Positions 32,280 to 44,080 of a stretch of 64,000 nt of DNA are shown one piece after another. Source of the stretch: Salvelinus alpinus (taxonomy: Eukaryota; Chordata; Actinopteri; Salmoniformes; Salmonidae); the NCBI RefSeq assembly GCF_045679555.1, contig NC_092093.1, positions 63,741,890 to 63,805,889 of the forward strand. The letters are read 5' to 3'. The position numbers and the translations under genes are program-made. The number at the start of each line of letters is the position of its first letter. Position 1 is the stretch's first letter. The notes beneath the pieces were generated by a model, which was not told where the DNA came from, ran no database searches, and saw nothing but the letters and a program-made list of their open reading frames with translations.

Positions 32280-34842
32280 CCCGACCATGGTGCCCGTGTG
32301 CACACTGGGCGCGCTATGAGACAGAGGCTTTCTTTCTCTTACTCTCAGGCTCTAACCTGGTTAACAAAGTGATACGGTGAATGAATGAAATGAAAGAGCG
32401 AGGCGACAAAATGGAAACAAAACAAACGACTTTGCAACTATCATTTGACAGTGGAATTCAGTGGGTAATCCTACAGCCTAATTCAATAGATCCACAAATT
32501 TGTCACCAAAGCGCTCCTTTTAAAAGTGTCCTCTGTTTGAAGTTGATCACAAGATTCCAAGTAGCGTTAGTAACGCTTGTTGAGAAAATAAAACATTATC
32601 AAATATCCAGAACATAAATAGCCTACATTTGGCACCAATCTTACAAATAGCCTATTATTTCATAGCGCGTCTTTCACTCTCAATTTCACGGCTGTGAGCT
32701 CTCGGAGCCCCGGGTAAATCCAACATCAATCCAGGCTGAGCGGAATCCCTCTGGCATGGAAGCGAGGCTGTCCATGGTCTCCTGAAAAACACTTCTCGGA
32801 TGACTTTCCCCCAGAGATGCAGCGAAACCAACACTGGCCTTACATGTAATCCATACGTGCCATGCGAGTATTCTCACGGATTCTCCCCCTGTCCCTCTGT
32901 CCACCAGCCCAGCAATTTGTTTTTATCCTCTTCTAATGTTTCATGAGGTTATCTTCTCAAAACTGTTCTACAGTAGACTAAAATTTTGGAAACTAGACCA
33001 TGAGACTAAAATCGAATAGAGCATGGCAGTCACAGTCTCTGGTGCTCATTAAGGATATGCTTCGCCATAAAGAGACGTGCAAGAGATGTAAACTTTTCAC
33101 CCATTCATACAGTATTGCCGCCCAGGCTCTCACTCCTAGTCCATCTATGGCGAGAGTGCCTCGAATGAGAGGTGGGCTACTAGTTCAGCCATGCGCTTGC
33201 GCATTGGTTACTGACATTTTTCTAGACTTTTCAGCGCTCAGCTCAGCCAGTTGTCAGTGTGAAGAAGTCTCACTGCGTACGGTTCCGAGGAGCCCCTCCG
33301 CTTTCTGAGGGTAGCCCCCGTGCGGCATTGACACCCAATGCCGCACGGGGGCTACCCTCAGAAAGCGGAGGTGCCCCCCCCTTGGGACCCCTGCGCGCAC
33401 AATGTAAGAGCGCACGCACTGTCTGCTGGCCGGCCGGCACTCGTACATTATCACATTAAATTGACTTTTGTGCATACAAACTTTGGCCAGGACTTTGGCC
33501 AGGACGAATTCTCTCACACGGATGTGAATTGACCCTCTCGAGTGAATACCATATAATTAGGAATTAGAATACTAATATGAAATTAATAGGATCTCTATGG
33601 TGAATACTAACTAATATATTAGGTTAACTACCTACTTTTTATTTTATTTTAGGCTACATTACATCTTTGTCCTGATTATGTTGTTCGATGTTCAATGTGA
33701 GTAGGTCCACTGTCTGTTCTGTCATATGGGAGCTGAAAATAATTTGTAAGATGACATTGCCACCTGGGGGTCATACGTATTAGCACAAATCCATAGAACC
33801 ACTTGTGTTTTTCCCATTACTGATTATGCAAATACTATACATTGTTGTCATTTTATATTTTGAACGTGATGAAGAGTGGACCAATGTTTCAAGTCATTTT
33901 TCTATAGCGTTTAGCCCTATCTCAAGCTTTTTCTTGCTACATCTACGTCTCTTGCAAAACAACTCTGTGTGCGTGCTTGTAGCTGTTGAAGACTACATTT
34001 CCCATTATGCTCTACTGCCAAAGAGCTCCTCAAAGATGTTTTATAACTTAACCAAGATAGACAACAGCCAGTCGTTTACAATGGGGAACAAATTCGTCAT
34101 AGTGGCAGAACAAGCAAGGAAGTGGGCAGAGCCAAGCACGAACTAGCGAGATCCTATTTGGTTGTTTTAGCACATCTGCATATTTCCGTTAGGGAACGCC
34201 TACTTTGTGAAGTACGCGTGTGTAATAACTCAATTCGGCTTTGCGCACCTTCTAAACAACGCAATGTTTTAAAAAGTTTGCAAAGGGCAAATTCTACTAA
34301 ACTTAGTCCACTCTGTTCATATCATATTGTAGTTTTGGGAACAGAAAATTGTATTGAGATCAAATATTTCATCGATGAGAACATTTGCAGAATGTCGGCA
34401 AAAATCCATCTCGATCCATCCTCTCCCAGTGGGCTTCCAGTGAGCTTCCTTTCACTACCATATTTGGTAGTGAGTGGAAACGGCAAGCGGATGCTTCACA
34501 TTTATAAAATCAGTGAAATATCTGTCTCATTGTTCTATCTGTGGTGTGCTTTTATTGGTAACTAGGAAGTTACACATTTAACCCAGAAGCTCGCAACAAC
34601 TGTTGAACACAGCGCCACTCCACAACGGAAAGTAAACAATGAATACAGCAAACTAACTAAACACTTTGCTACAGTTAATAACCTAGTTTGCCAGCAAGCT
34701 GCAAGCTAAAACGACCTAGTTTAAGAGTAGCTTGCGCATGACTTTCATTGAAAAACTCTAATCTGGCAAACAACATAGCTAGGTAGGCTAACGTTAGCCA
34801 GCTAATCAGACATTTTCCAGCTAGTTATCGTTTTCTTCCCAG
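32280..34842. promoter_or_regulatory. Divergent intergenic region between shisa2 and spice1
   Basis: The two start codons (shisa2 at 32279 on -, spice1 at 34843 on +) are 2.56 kb apart and point away from each other, so promoters of both should lie here. Close to shisa2 there is GTTAACAAAGTGATACGG and A-rich sequence. A perfect palindrome sits at 33295-33371. Next to spice1 the sequence TTTTCTTCCCAG directly before ATG looks like a splice acceptor, so spice1 may have an upstream non-coding exon. No TATA box can be assigned. Confidence 0.4.
33295..33371. repeat. Perfect 36-bp inverted repeat with 5-bp loop
   Basis: Left arm 33295-33330 and right arm 33336-33371 are exact reverse complements, 36 of 36, separated by ACACC. 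The arms include GAGGGTAGCCCCCGTGCGGC and are GC-rich. It is about 1.0 kb upstream of the shisa2 start codon. Confidence 0.97.
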
Positions 34843-37800
34843 ATGTCGTTTACGAGGGTGGGCCGCTTACAGCACGGTCAAGGAAAACGACCCGCTGTGC
34901 GTCCCAAGAAGGCCAATGCCCCGAAGAGAGAGTGGGTGGTGAGTGTGCTTGTAGTTGCTGTCACTGTCATGGAATCAACTTTGCCACCAGGGAAGAATGA
35001 AGAGATAGATTTATGAAATTATGATGACTACCATCTTCTGCTAATTTCAGAGCACCGTCCATGACCTCTCTGTACACAAGGCTTCACCGGAGGAGCTGGT
35101 AAGAGAGACATGCTCTTGTTTTCTCTCTCTTATTTTGTGATGTTGTTAGTTATCCTAGGTCAGTATGCCTCCTCATCTCTCTTCCTCCTCAGAGTCGTCG
35201 TCATGAGATGCACCGGTCCCAGAACCGAATGGTGGCCCAGTGGGAGCTGAGAGAGAGAGGTCTGAGACACAGGAGGAAGAAGGGCCTCCCTGGTAGCCCA
35301 GCTCCGCTAGACCGCGCCAGCCTCAACATCATCAGAGAGGTGAGGAGTATAGACAGACCTCATGCGCAGATCATAGGGGTATCTCACGTAAATCTAATTT
35401 GATATAAAACTGCTTTGAACTCAAGTCAGCTCGCAACTCAGTGATCACTTACATCCCCTTGATTCCCCACAGATGTTGCTTGAATGTTGTTTATATTACA
35501 TAACTGCAGATTAAACCTTTGTCTTCACACTGAAGGCTTGTTATCTCATTGTGCTGTAGGTGTTCTCAGATCAGTTTCAACTGCAGGACGTTCTGGCCCG
35601 GTCAGACAGAGCCATGGCTGTGGTCAAGGACTTGTTTGGCGACGCACCTCGCAGGCAGACCGGTATGATACTGCTCTTATCCTGCTATGGATTAATGAAT
35701 GGCTTTTCAATATGTTTTGATCATGTGTTGGTTATTGTATGTCTGTGTTTGAATGTTCTCTATGCATCTTACAGGGTTTCTGTTGTAGCACCGGACATTT
35801 GACCGGTAGCATTTTAATTTACCGGACCCATAACTTGATTAGGGCGTCCACCCGCGTTACTCCGAATGACAGAAAACACATTTAGATTATGGTAATTCAT
35901 ATTAACATGCAACTCGAGGATGGAACTACGTGCATCCTTACCAAATTCCAATGCGCACTTTGAAGATTTTAGAATAAGTGTCCACATTTACTTTTTCTCA
36001 GCCAACAAGACGAGTAACGAATAGCAAAATCACAAGCCTTTGTCAATCTACTATCCCCCATAGTAGAAAAGCTGACCTATTCTATTGGTCAGCTTGTGGA
36101 GAAACAGAGAGCCTACACCAAACACTCTGGGACAGTTGTGGGATGATAGATCCCAAATTCAACCAGTAGGCCTAGACTACATAACAAAACTGTCAAAAGC
36201 AATGAGTCTGATGCAATAGATCAGAACGTTTCGCTTAAAATGTTGATCAACTATTATTTCTTCACATTATAAACAATGCACACAAGGCAGGAGGCTACGC
36301 ACAAATGTTCGTTCCATAATGCAATTTGCGGGAAAACACCGTTGTCAAAAGCGCACTGCACATGTGAGCCGTTTCATGTGACAGATGGAAATATCCATTA
36401 GAAATGTAGAAAGAGGGGAGATCTAAAGATGCAACAACCAGCATGGGTTGTTAATATGACTAGTATTGTGCCTTTGGCTACTGGACAATGTAAAAAAAAA
36501 ACTTGATTTGAAAACCAATAGAACATGAGAGAAATAGGCTACTGGTTTCAATGGCATATGGAAGTCTTAATAAAATAATTGCCTCTACAGATGTGGTGGG
36601 ATTTTGGCTAGGCTGCTTTGAAGCAAGGTTAGACATACCTCATATGTAGCAAAACGTTCACGATTCAAATAATTACGTTTGTTTTCAAAATGCATACTGC
36701 CTCCATTTCATTGCAAAGTGGTGTGTGATGCACTGATGAAGCCAAAGCGCACTTCAATTACCAGTTGAAGAATACAAAAACTAGTTATTTTTAATCGTGG
36801 CCATCAAAACTGTTTTTAACACACGATTGCATTTAGAATTGTTGTGCAATGATTGTGCCTATAAAGGCAGGTTTCAGTCTAGCAGCAACGAAACAGCTGT
36901 TTGAGAAGCTGTAGAAGCAGCTCTCCTGCTGTCGGACATGTTTTCTGCTCAAAGGCTCTGTATCTGTACGCTGTACGCATGTAATAAATAACATACCTAA
37001 CGAGTATACACGTGTCAATTTAATTCCACAAAATTATGCAAATGCACCTTTAAACCGGTAAGTATGACCGGTCAAATGTATTTACATCGACTGGTATTTC
37101 CATCAATTAGCCTAATAGGCATTATTTCACAATGGGATTTTTATTTTTCTCCTGGTCAATCAGCTTTTCAATTTTTTTTATTGTCTTAAAGCTGGTTATT
37201 ACTGACCGGTTAACGGAAGCCCTAAAGTGTTGTTGTGAGTGATTTGTATTCTTTATTTTTCTCAGGGTTCCCCAGTGTTACCATGGCTCCAGACTGTGGC
37301 TCTGACTCAGACCTGCCTGTCCTGCAGAAACCAGAGGCCCCAACACAGCTCTCCCTCCTCAGCCAGTCCATGATGGACCCACAGGTACTACTCTCTCGCT
37401 CTCTTTGTGTGTCTTTTTCCATTTCTTAACATATTTATTTTTTATTTCAGGCTCTGAATGAGCTGGAGGACTCTGTTGAAGACCATAGTGATGAAGAAAC
37501 TGGCCATTCTGCCTCTGTCAGTTTCAACTCCAACATGGATACCAGGTAACAACGCTGACATTCTGCCAAACACTTACCAATGCCCACACACACCCATTAC
37601 AAATGATTATTTGCCAGATAGCAGCCCCCCACACCTCTCTGATTCAGAGGGGTTGAGTTAAATGCGGAAGACACTTTTCGGTTGAATGCATTCAGTTGTA
37701 CAACTGACGAGGTATCCCCCTTTCCCTTATCTGTTGTAATGTGCTCTATCATAAGCTCACATTCTTTTCTGTTGTCAGTTACAAGGTGTATACCCGGAAA

Positions 37801-40800
37801 GTGAAAGCCAAGCCTTGTACTAGAGGAGGGAAGCAGCAAAGACCCCAGTGTATCTCCAACCTCCAGGGGGCAGGAGGAGACAGCCCCCCTCAGACTCCCA
37901 GTGCCTCAGGGGGAACCCAAGTACAAGCAGGTAAGAGGACAGATTGTTTAACTGGGAAAAAGGATGGATAATGTGCTGTACTATACATCAACTCTTACCC
38001 CTTAAACTCTATTATTGACTGTTTGTTTGTTTTACTCCATGTGTAACTCTGTGTTGTTGTATGTGTCGAACTACTTTGCTTTATCTTGGCCAGGTCGCAA
38101 TTGTAAATGAGAACTTACCTACCTGGTTAAATAAAGGTGAAATAAAAAATCTCTCTCTTGCTCTCTCACCCTCCTTCTCTCTCTTCTCTTCCCCTCTTTC
38201 TTCATCCTCTCTCTCCAGCTCTAAACGCCACAGTAAAAGTCCAGCGGTTGCGGTCCAGACAGCCCCAACCCCAGCCTGAACCTGAGGAGCATTTCACCCT
38301 GGTCACTCAGGTCCTGAACCCAGACCCTCCTCTCACCCGCTCAGGTACGACTCATAGTGCATCACAACAACAGTCAATTCATCAGGTACTATTGTTTGAA
38401 GTTGACTGAATTAGTGCACATGAATGCAGAGTAGTGCAGTAATTGGTTCATAAAGGCATATGTTAACATGTTTCTCCTACGTGTCTGTTTCTGTGTAGGC
38501 AGGAAGAGCCGGTCCTCGAAAGCCAGTAGGGGGCGCAGTACTGAGTCAGGTCTGGATGGCTCTACCCTCAGCTCTCTGAGTGGGAACCAGTCCAGCCTGG
38601 GGCTGCTGCAGGGCCTGCTGGGTCAGGTGGAGACAGAGCTGGATGGCCTTGAGCCAGAGGAGTCTCCCAGAGCCCCAGGAGCAGGGGAAGGAGAGGGGAC
38701 GACGGGGCCAAAGCACAGCACACACGGCCTCACAGGTTTCTCTGTGGCTCTGGTGTCTACACTGGGCCGCCTGGCTAGACTACTCAGACAGGTATGCCTA
38801 ACGACTATTCGACTGGTTCTCTGTGTCTATGTTCTGTTATGCCAGTATGAATGATAACTCCGTCCCCTGTGGGTCAGAGAGAGGAGGAGGCTCAGAGGGA
38901 GGGAAAGGAGAGGAGGAGGCTGGAGGAGGAGGTGAAGGAGCAGAGAGGGCTGATAGACGCCCTCACCGCAGAGACCCTGACCCTGAGAGAGGAGAGCGCC
39001 GCCCTGCAGGTCAGAATAGACATCACACACACAGTATCTCTCTATATCACTTCTACCTTAAGAATGGCTTCCAAGGCCCATTCATGTTTCTTCATATCAT
39101 TATGTGCGATGAAGAGATCTCTAATAGTGATTTCCCTCCAGGCAGGTCTGCAGCAGCGAGCGTGTGATCTGGAACAGAGGCTGGACACAGTGGTGCTGGT
39201 TCTGGGGGGATTGGGGGTACTAGGAGGAGACGGGGACTATGAGCCCCAAGAGACTGGCAGCATAGCTACAGGTCAGTACACACACACACGGTTCACTATA
39301 CTTTTCCTCAATGTGTTATGAGTATTGGTAAAGAGTTGTGTCCCTATGCAGGCAGTGAGTGGGCACCGTCCTATGATGCAGATGCTCCTGTACCCTCCTA
39401 TGAACAGAATCAGACTGGTCTCACTCTCAACCCTGCTGTGCTGCTCTCTCCACCACGTCAGAGAGACAACCGGCCACACGGTCACACTTCAGGTAACAGG
39501 TGTCTCTCTTTCTGGGTTGTCTATTTGGCTCTACTCTGCTCTCTTTCTTCATGTTTTCATTCTGTCATGTTGCTCTCCTCTCTCTCCAGCTGTTCGCTCC
39601 CTGTCTCTCCACCACCTTCCCTCTCTCCCTGCGACCCGGGGCTCCTGTGACGACCTCCAGACCATCAGCTCCGTCCCTAATCGCTCCAGCCTGCCCCGCC
39701 CTGCCCCTACACCCCCTCCAGCTGCCACCCCAGACCCCCCCCCTCTCCTCTGCGATCCGTCCCAGGGTGCCATGCTGTCTCAGATTGCCGAGCTGACCCG
39801 TCAGAACGCTCTCATACGGAATCAGCTGGGGCAGTTCCACCCCGCTACTCCTCCCTCCGGGTCAGAGATTTGTGAAGGTCAGAGTTCAGGCAGGGAGTCT
39901 GTCTCCAGCAGTACAGGGAGACTGACTCCCCAACAGGGCATGGAGAAGAGAGGCTTCGCTCCCAGCAGTACAGGCAGAACAACACCCCAGCGTGAGGCAG
40001 GGAGAGAGAGGGGGACATGGTTCTGTGGTGGAGAGCAGCAAACACAGCAGGTGAGGTCACATCTAACAGAGCACTCACTGTCCAGATTTCAGGTCTCTTG
40101 AGTACTGTACAGTATGGCATGATAAACATTCCATGAGGTGAACATACTGGTGTCTTCAATCAAGTTTTGCATGAATGACATGTGAAGTACCTGCTGTTTC
40201 TGTCTCCTACAGTCTGTGGTTAGTGAGGGCAAAGGCTGTGAGAGCAGTGTGGAACAGCGTCTCCTAGAGCTCAACAGGCAGAGTGCAGCAGCCAGGAGCA
40301 GACTGCTGGAGCTTATAGAACAACAGAGACAAAGCTCCTCCTCAGCCAGAGTCTCCCCCTCTGTCTCCCCCATACCTCCACTGTCAGGTAAGGCAGCTGT
40401 GTGTGTGAGACAAGGGGTGTGTGTGTTGTAACCATCTCCACACAGTATTCATTACATTGCTACGTTCTCCCTCTCAGCAGCAGGACTGAGCCCAGAGTCG
40501 TCCATGCTGCTGCCTGAACAGGACCCCTCCCCCCTGGTCAGTGGAGGTAGTAGACGGTGAGTCTGAAATAAGAACTGTAACCATTAGGGAGGACCGTAAA
40601 CGGGACAATACAACACTGACTAGATCTGTGACTAGGACATTTCATTCTAACCGACTCGGCAGGTGATGTGGATGAAGGGATCAGAGGTCAGGGGAATGAT
40701 GGTCATCTTGACTGAGGAGGTCCTGTGTGTTTCAGGTCTGCTGGTGGGGTCTCTCCACAAAGCCTTGGAGGACAGTCCAGAGGCAGCAGGACTCCGGTAC

Positions 40801-40947
40801 ACACACACACACACACACTGGTTCATCCTATTTGTGGAATGTTTAGTCTTTTTTTAAGGATGATCATACAATTTTCCCTTTTGTCCAGTACAGGTGGACA
40901 AGCTGAAAGGAGAAGGCTGGTTTGCGTTGTCCACACATGTAAGATGA
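34843..40947 (+). CDS. spice1: Spindle and centriole-associated protein 1
   Basis: SPICE1 is a centriolar and spindle microtubule protein needed for centriole duplication, bipolar spindle assembly and chromosome alignment. Seventeen coding exons: 34843-34938, 35051-35098, 35193-35339, 35560-35662, 37266-37384, 37451-37545, 37779-37930, 38219-38344, 38499-38791, 38878-39009, 39142-39271, 39352-39492, 39590-40050, 40213-40387, 40478-40556, 40736-40796 and 40894-40947. All have GT-AG borders and compatible phases, giving 803 residues (about 855 in human). Family signatures: start MSF.RV.R, EWVSTVHDLSVHKASPEEL, RRHEMHRSQNR, FSDQFQLQDVLARSD, TGFPSVTMAPD, LTGFSVALVSTLGRLARLL, then a coiled coil (about 385-455) with LIDALTAETLTLREE, PAVLLSPPRQ, EQRLLELNRQSAAARSRLLE (about 695-722) and end GWFALSTHVR. 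The human central region is longer. No disruption is seen. Confidence 0.95.
35772..37224. mobile_element. Non-autonomous TIR element in spice1 intron 4
   Basis: The left end CAGGGTTTCTGTTGTAGCA and right end GGTTAACGGAAGCCCT are inverted (AGGGYTTCYGTT). The flanking inner sequence is also paired: GACATTTGACCGGTAG on the left and ATTACTGACCGGTTAA on the right. At about 1.45 kb it fills most of the 1.6-kb intron and has no transposase frame. Confidence 0.65.
38010..38150 (+). mobile_element. 5'-truncated LINE 3' end in spice1 intron 7
   Basis: ACTCTGTGTTGTTGTATGTG, CTTTATCTTGGCCAGG and an ATAAAGGTGAAATAAAAAA tail are the same 3' end as the longer copy at 53611-54419, here in + orientation and only about 140 bp. 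Confidence 0.8.
40388..40477 (+). other. spice1 intron 14 with triple AG acceptor
   Basis: The intron ends CTCTCAGCAGCAG. AG dinucleotides at 40476-40477, 40479-40480 and 40482-40483 all keep the frame, so exon 15 may start at 40478, 40481 or 40484, differing by one residue each. Confidence 0.8.
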
Positions 40948-41072
40948 ACAAGTTAAGAACTGAAAACAGAAACTCCCTGCAACTTTTATAACTTTTACTA
41001 GAGGTCACTTTAGAGTTAAAATGTTTGTTTTTGTACCCAGTTTTTACCTATGCAATTTTATTATGTTTGTGA

Positions 41073-41078
41073 ATTAAA
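41073..41078 (+). promoter_or_regulatory. Poly(A) signal ATTAAA for spice1
   Basis: ATTAAA is 125 bp after the stop and is followed by T/GT-rich sequence (TTTTGATAACTGGTTGTGTTG), as expected of a vertebrate 3' end. It is the common single-base variant of AATAAA. Confidence 0.55.
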
Positions 41079-41308
41079 ACTTTTGATAACTGGTTGTGTT
41101 GCTGGTGCAGACATCATTTTCTATCTCATTGTATACACACAATAACACAGCACAACTTCGCTTGAGGCCAGTTTCAATATAGTTTAATAGCACTGTATAA
41201 AAAGGCTTTTTAAATGACTGGTGTATGAATATGATTACATTTATGTTTTTGTAATTTAACAGACGCTCTTATCCAGAGTGAATAAGTCAGTGTATTCATC
41301 TTAAGATA

Positions 41309-42951
<1,643 letters not shown>

Positions 42952-42953
42952 TA

Positions 42954-44080
42954 GCTAGGCCACATATCACAGTCTTAAGTACATTTTACACAGTTATCAG
43001 CGAAGTCGGTGCTAGTAGGAAAAGTCGGGTGCAAGGTTTCTATTTTATTTTTTAATTACATTATGATTGAACTATATCAGCTAAGGTACTGTGCATTGTT
43101 GGACAAAAATAGAAAATATAATGCTGCTGTATAGGTAAATAGATAAATAACTGAACAAGGATTGTAGCTGAGTTTAGCTGGGTTTAATAACATTGGGGTC
43201 CACCACACCTCATCATGCTGTACATGTGAAGACCGCTTTCTGGTTCTGAAGAACCTTTTTCAATCATGTGGGTGCTATAATCTATGCCTGAATACCAGTT
43301 TGTTGTTTCTGGTATTAAATCCCACCAAGTGAGATTTAAGCCCATTTCGGATGGGATTAGTTTTACTGGGGGAACTCAGGTAATGTACAAATGACCACAT
43401 CTGTCATTTTAGTCCTGTCCGAATCGGTTTTACTGGGGGAACTCAGGTAATGTACAAATCACCACATCTGTCATTTTAGTCCTGTCCGAATCTGCCATGT
43501 CAGTCATTTTTACTTGGAAGGTTGTTATCCCAGCCCCTAAAAATCTACTGTTTTTTGGCAAACTCCCAGGTCCTCTGATAATACTTATCCCGTGTGAATC
43601 ATCATCCGTGTGTTTTGAGGTATATTACAGAGTTGAACAGGTGCTGTACACAGTTTGGGTAAGAATTTGGGAACAAATTGATGCGTAAAAGTAAGTGCTA
43701 TGCACGTAGCCTACAGATGAATGAACAGTTTTCTTTCTTCACAAATCAACTTTCCTAGAGTCATACTTCTCTTTGAAAAGATGAAGTGGATGATACTGTG
43801 CCGATGAAAATATAAATTGCCAGATCCGTCAGGTAATTAAGTGTCTGCGTAGGTTACAGTTCATGGTTCTTACTGATATGCATTATTATTATGACTTTCT
43901 CTGAACTGAAGACCATCATGCCAATAGTAGAGCCTCCAGGCTTCAGTCATAAGCTGAGAAAAAATTTACATTTACAGGGCAGTTTGGTAAGACTAATCCC
44001 GTGGGGTAAAACGGACATGCTGGGGCAATAATTACATAACCTACGTTCTATAATAATACTAGTCCCGTGCGAATAGGGTT
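42954..44080. other. Intergenic or 3' UTR stretch of the tandem-CARD gene
   Basis: Contains a 67-bp tandem duplication (43361-43494) and CCCGTGCGAATAGGG next to the stop at 44081, which suggest an old repeat here. No other gene is supported. On the - strand an AATAAA lies near 43043-43048 as a possible poly(A) signal. Confidence 0.45.
43361..43494. repeat. 67-bp tandem duplication
   Basis: Two copies starting TTTTACTGGGGGAACTCAGG at 43361 and 43428, nearly identical (an ATGACC/ATCACC difference is visible). Confidence 0.88.

Noticed and set aside
33295-33371. Hairpin as a transcription terminator or microRNA precursor
   Set aside because: Rho-independent terminators do not apply to this organism. 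A perfect 36-bp stem with a 5-nt loop is atypical for a miRNA precursor, so it is reported only as a palindrome.
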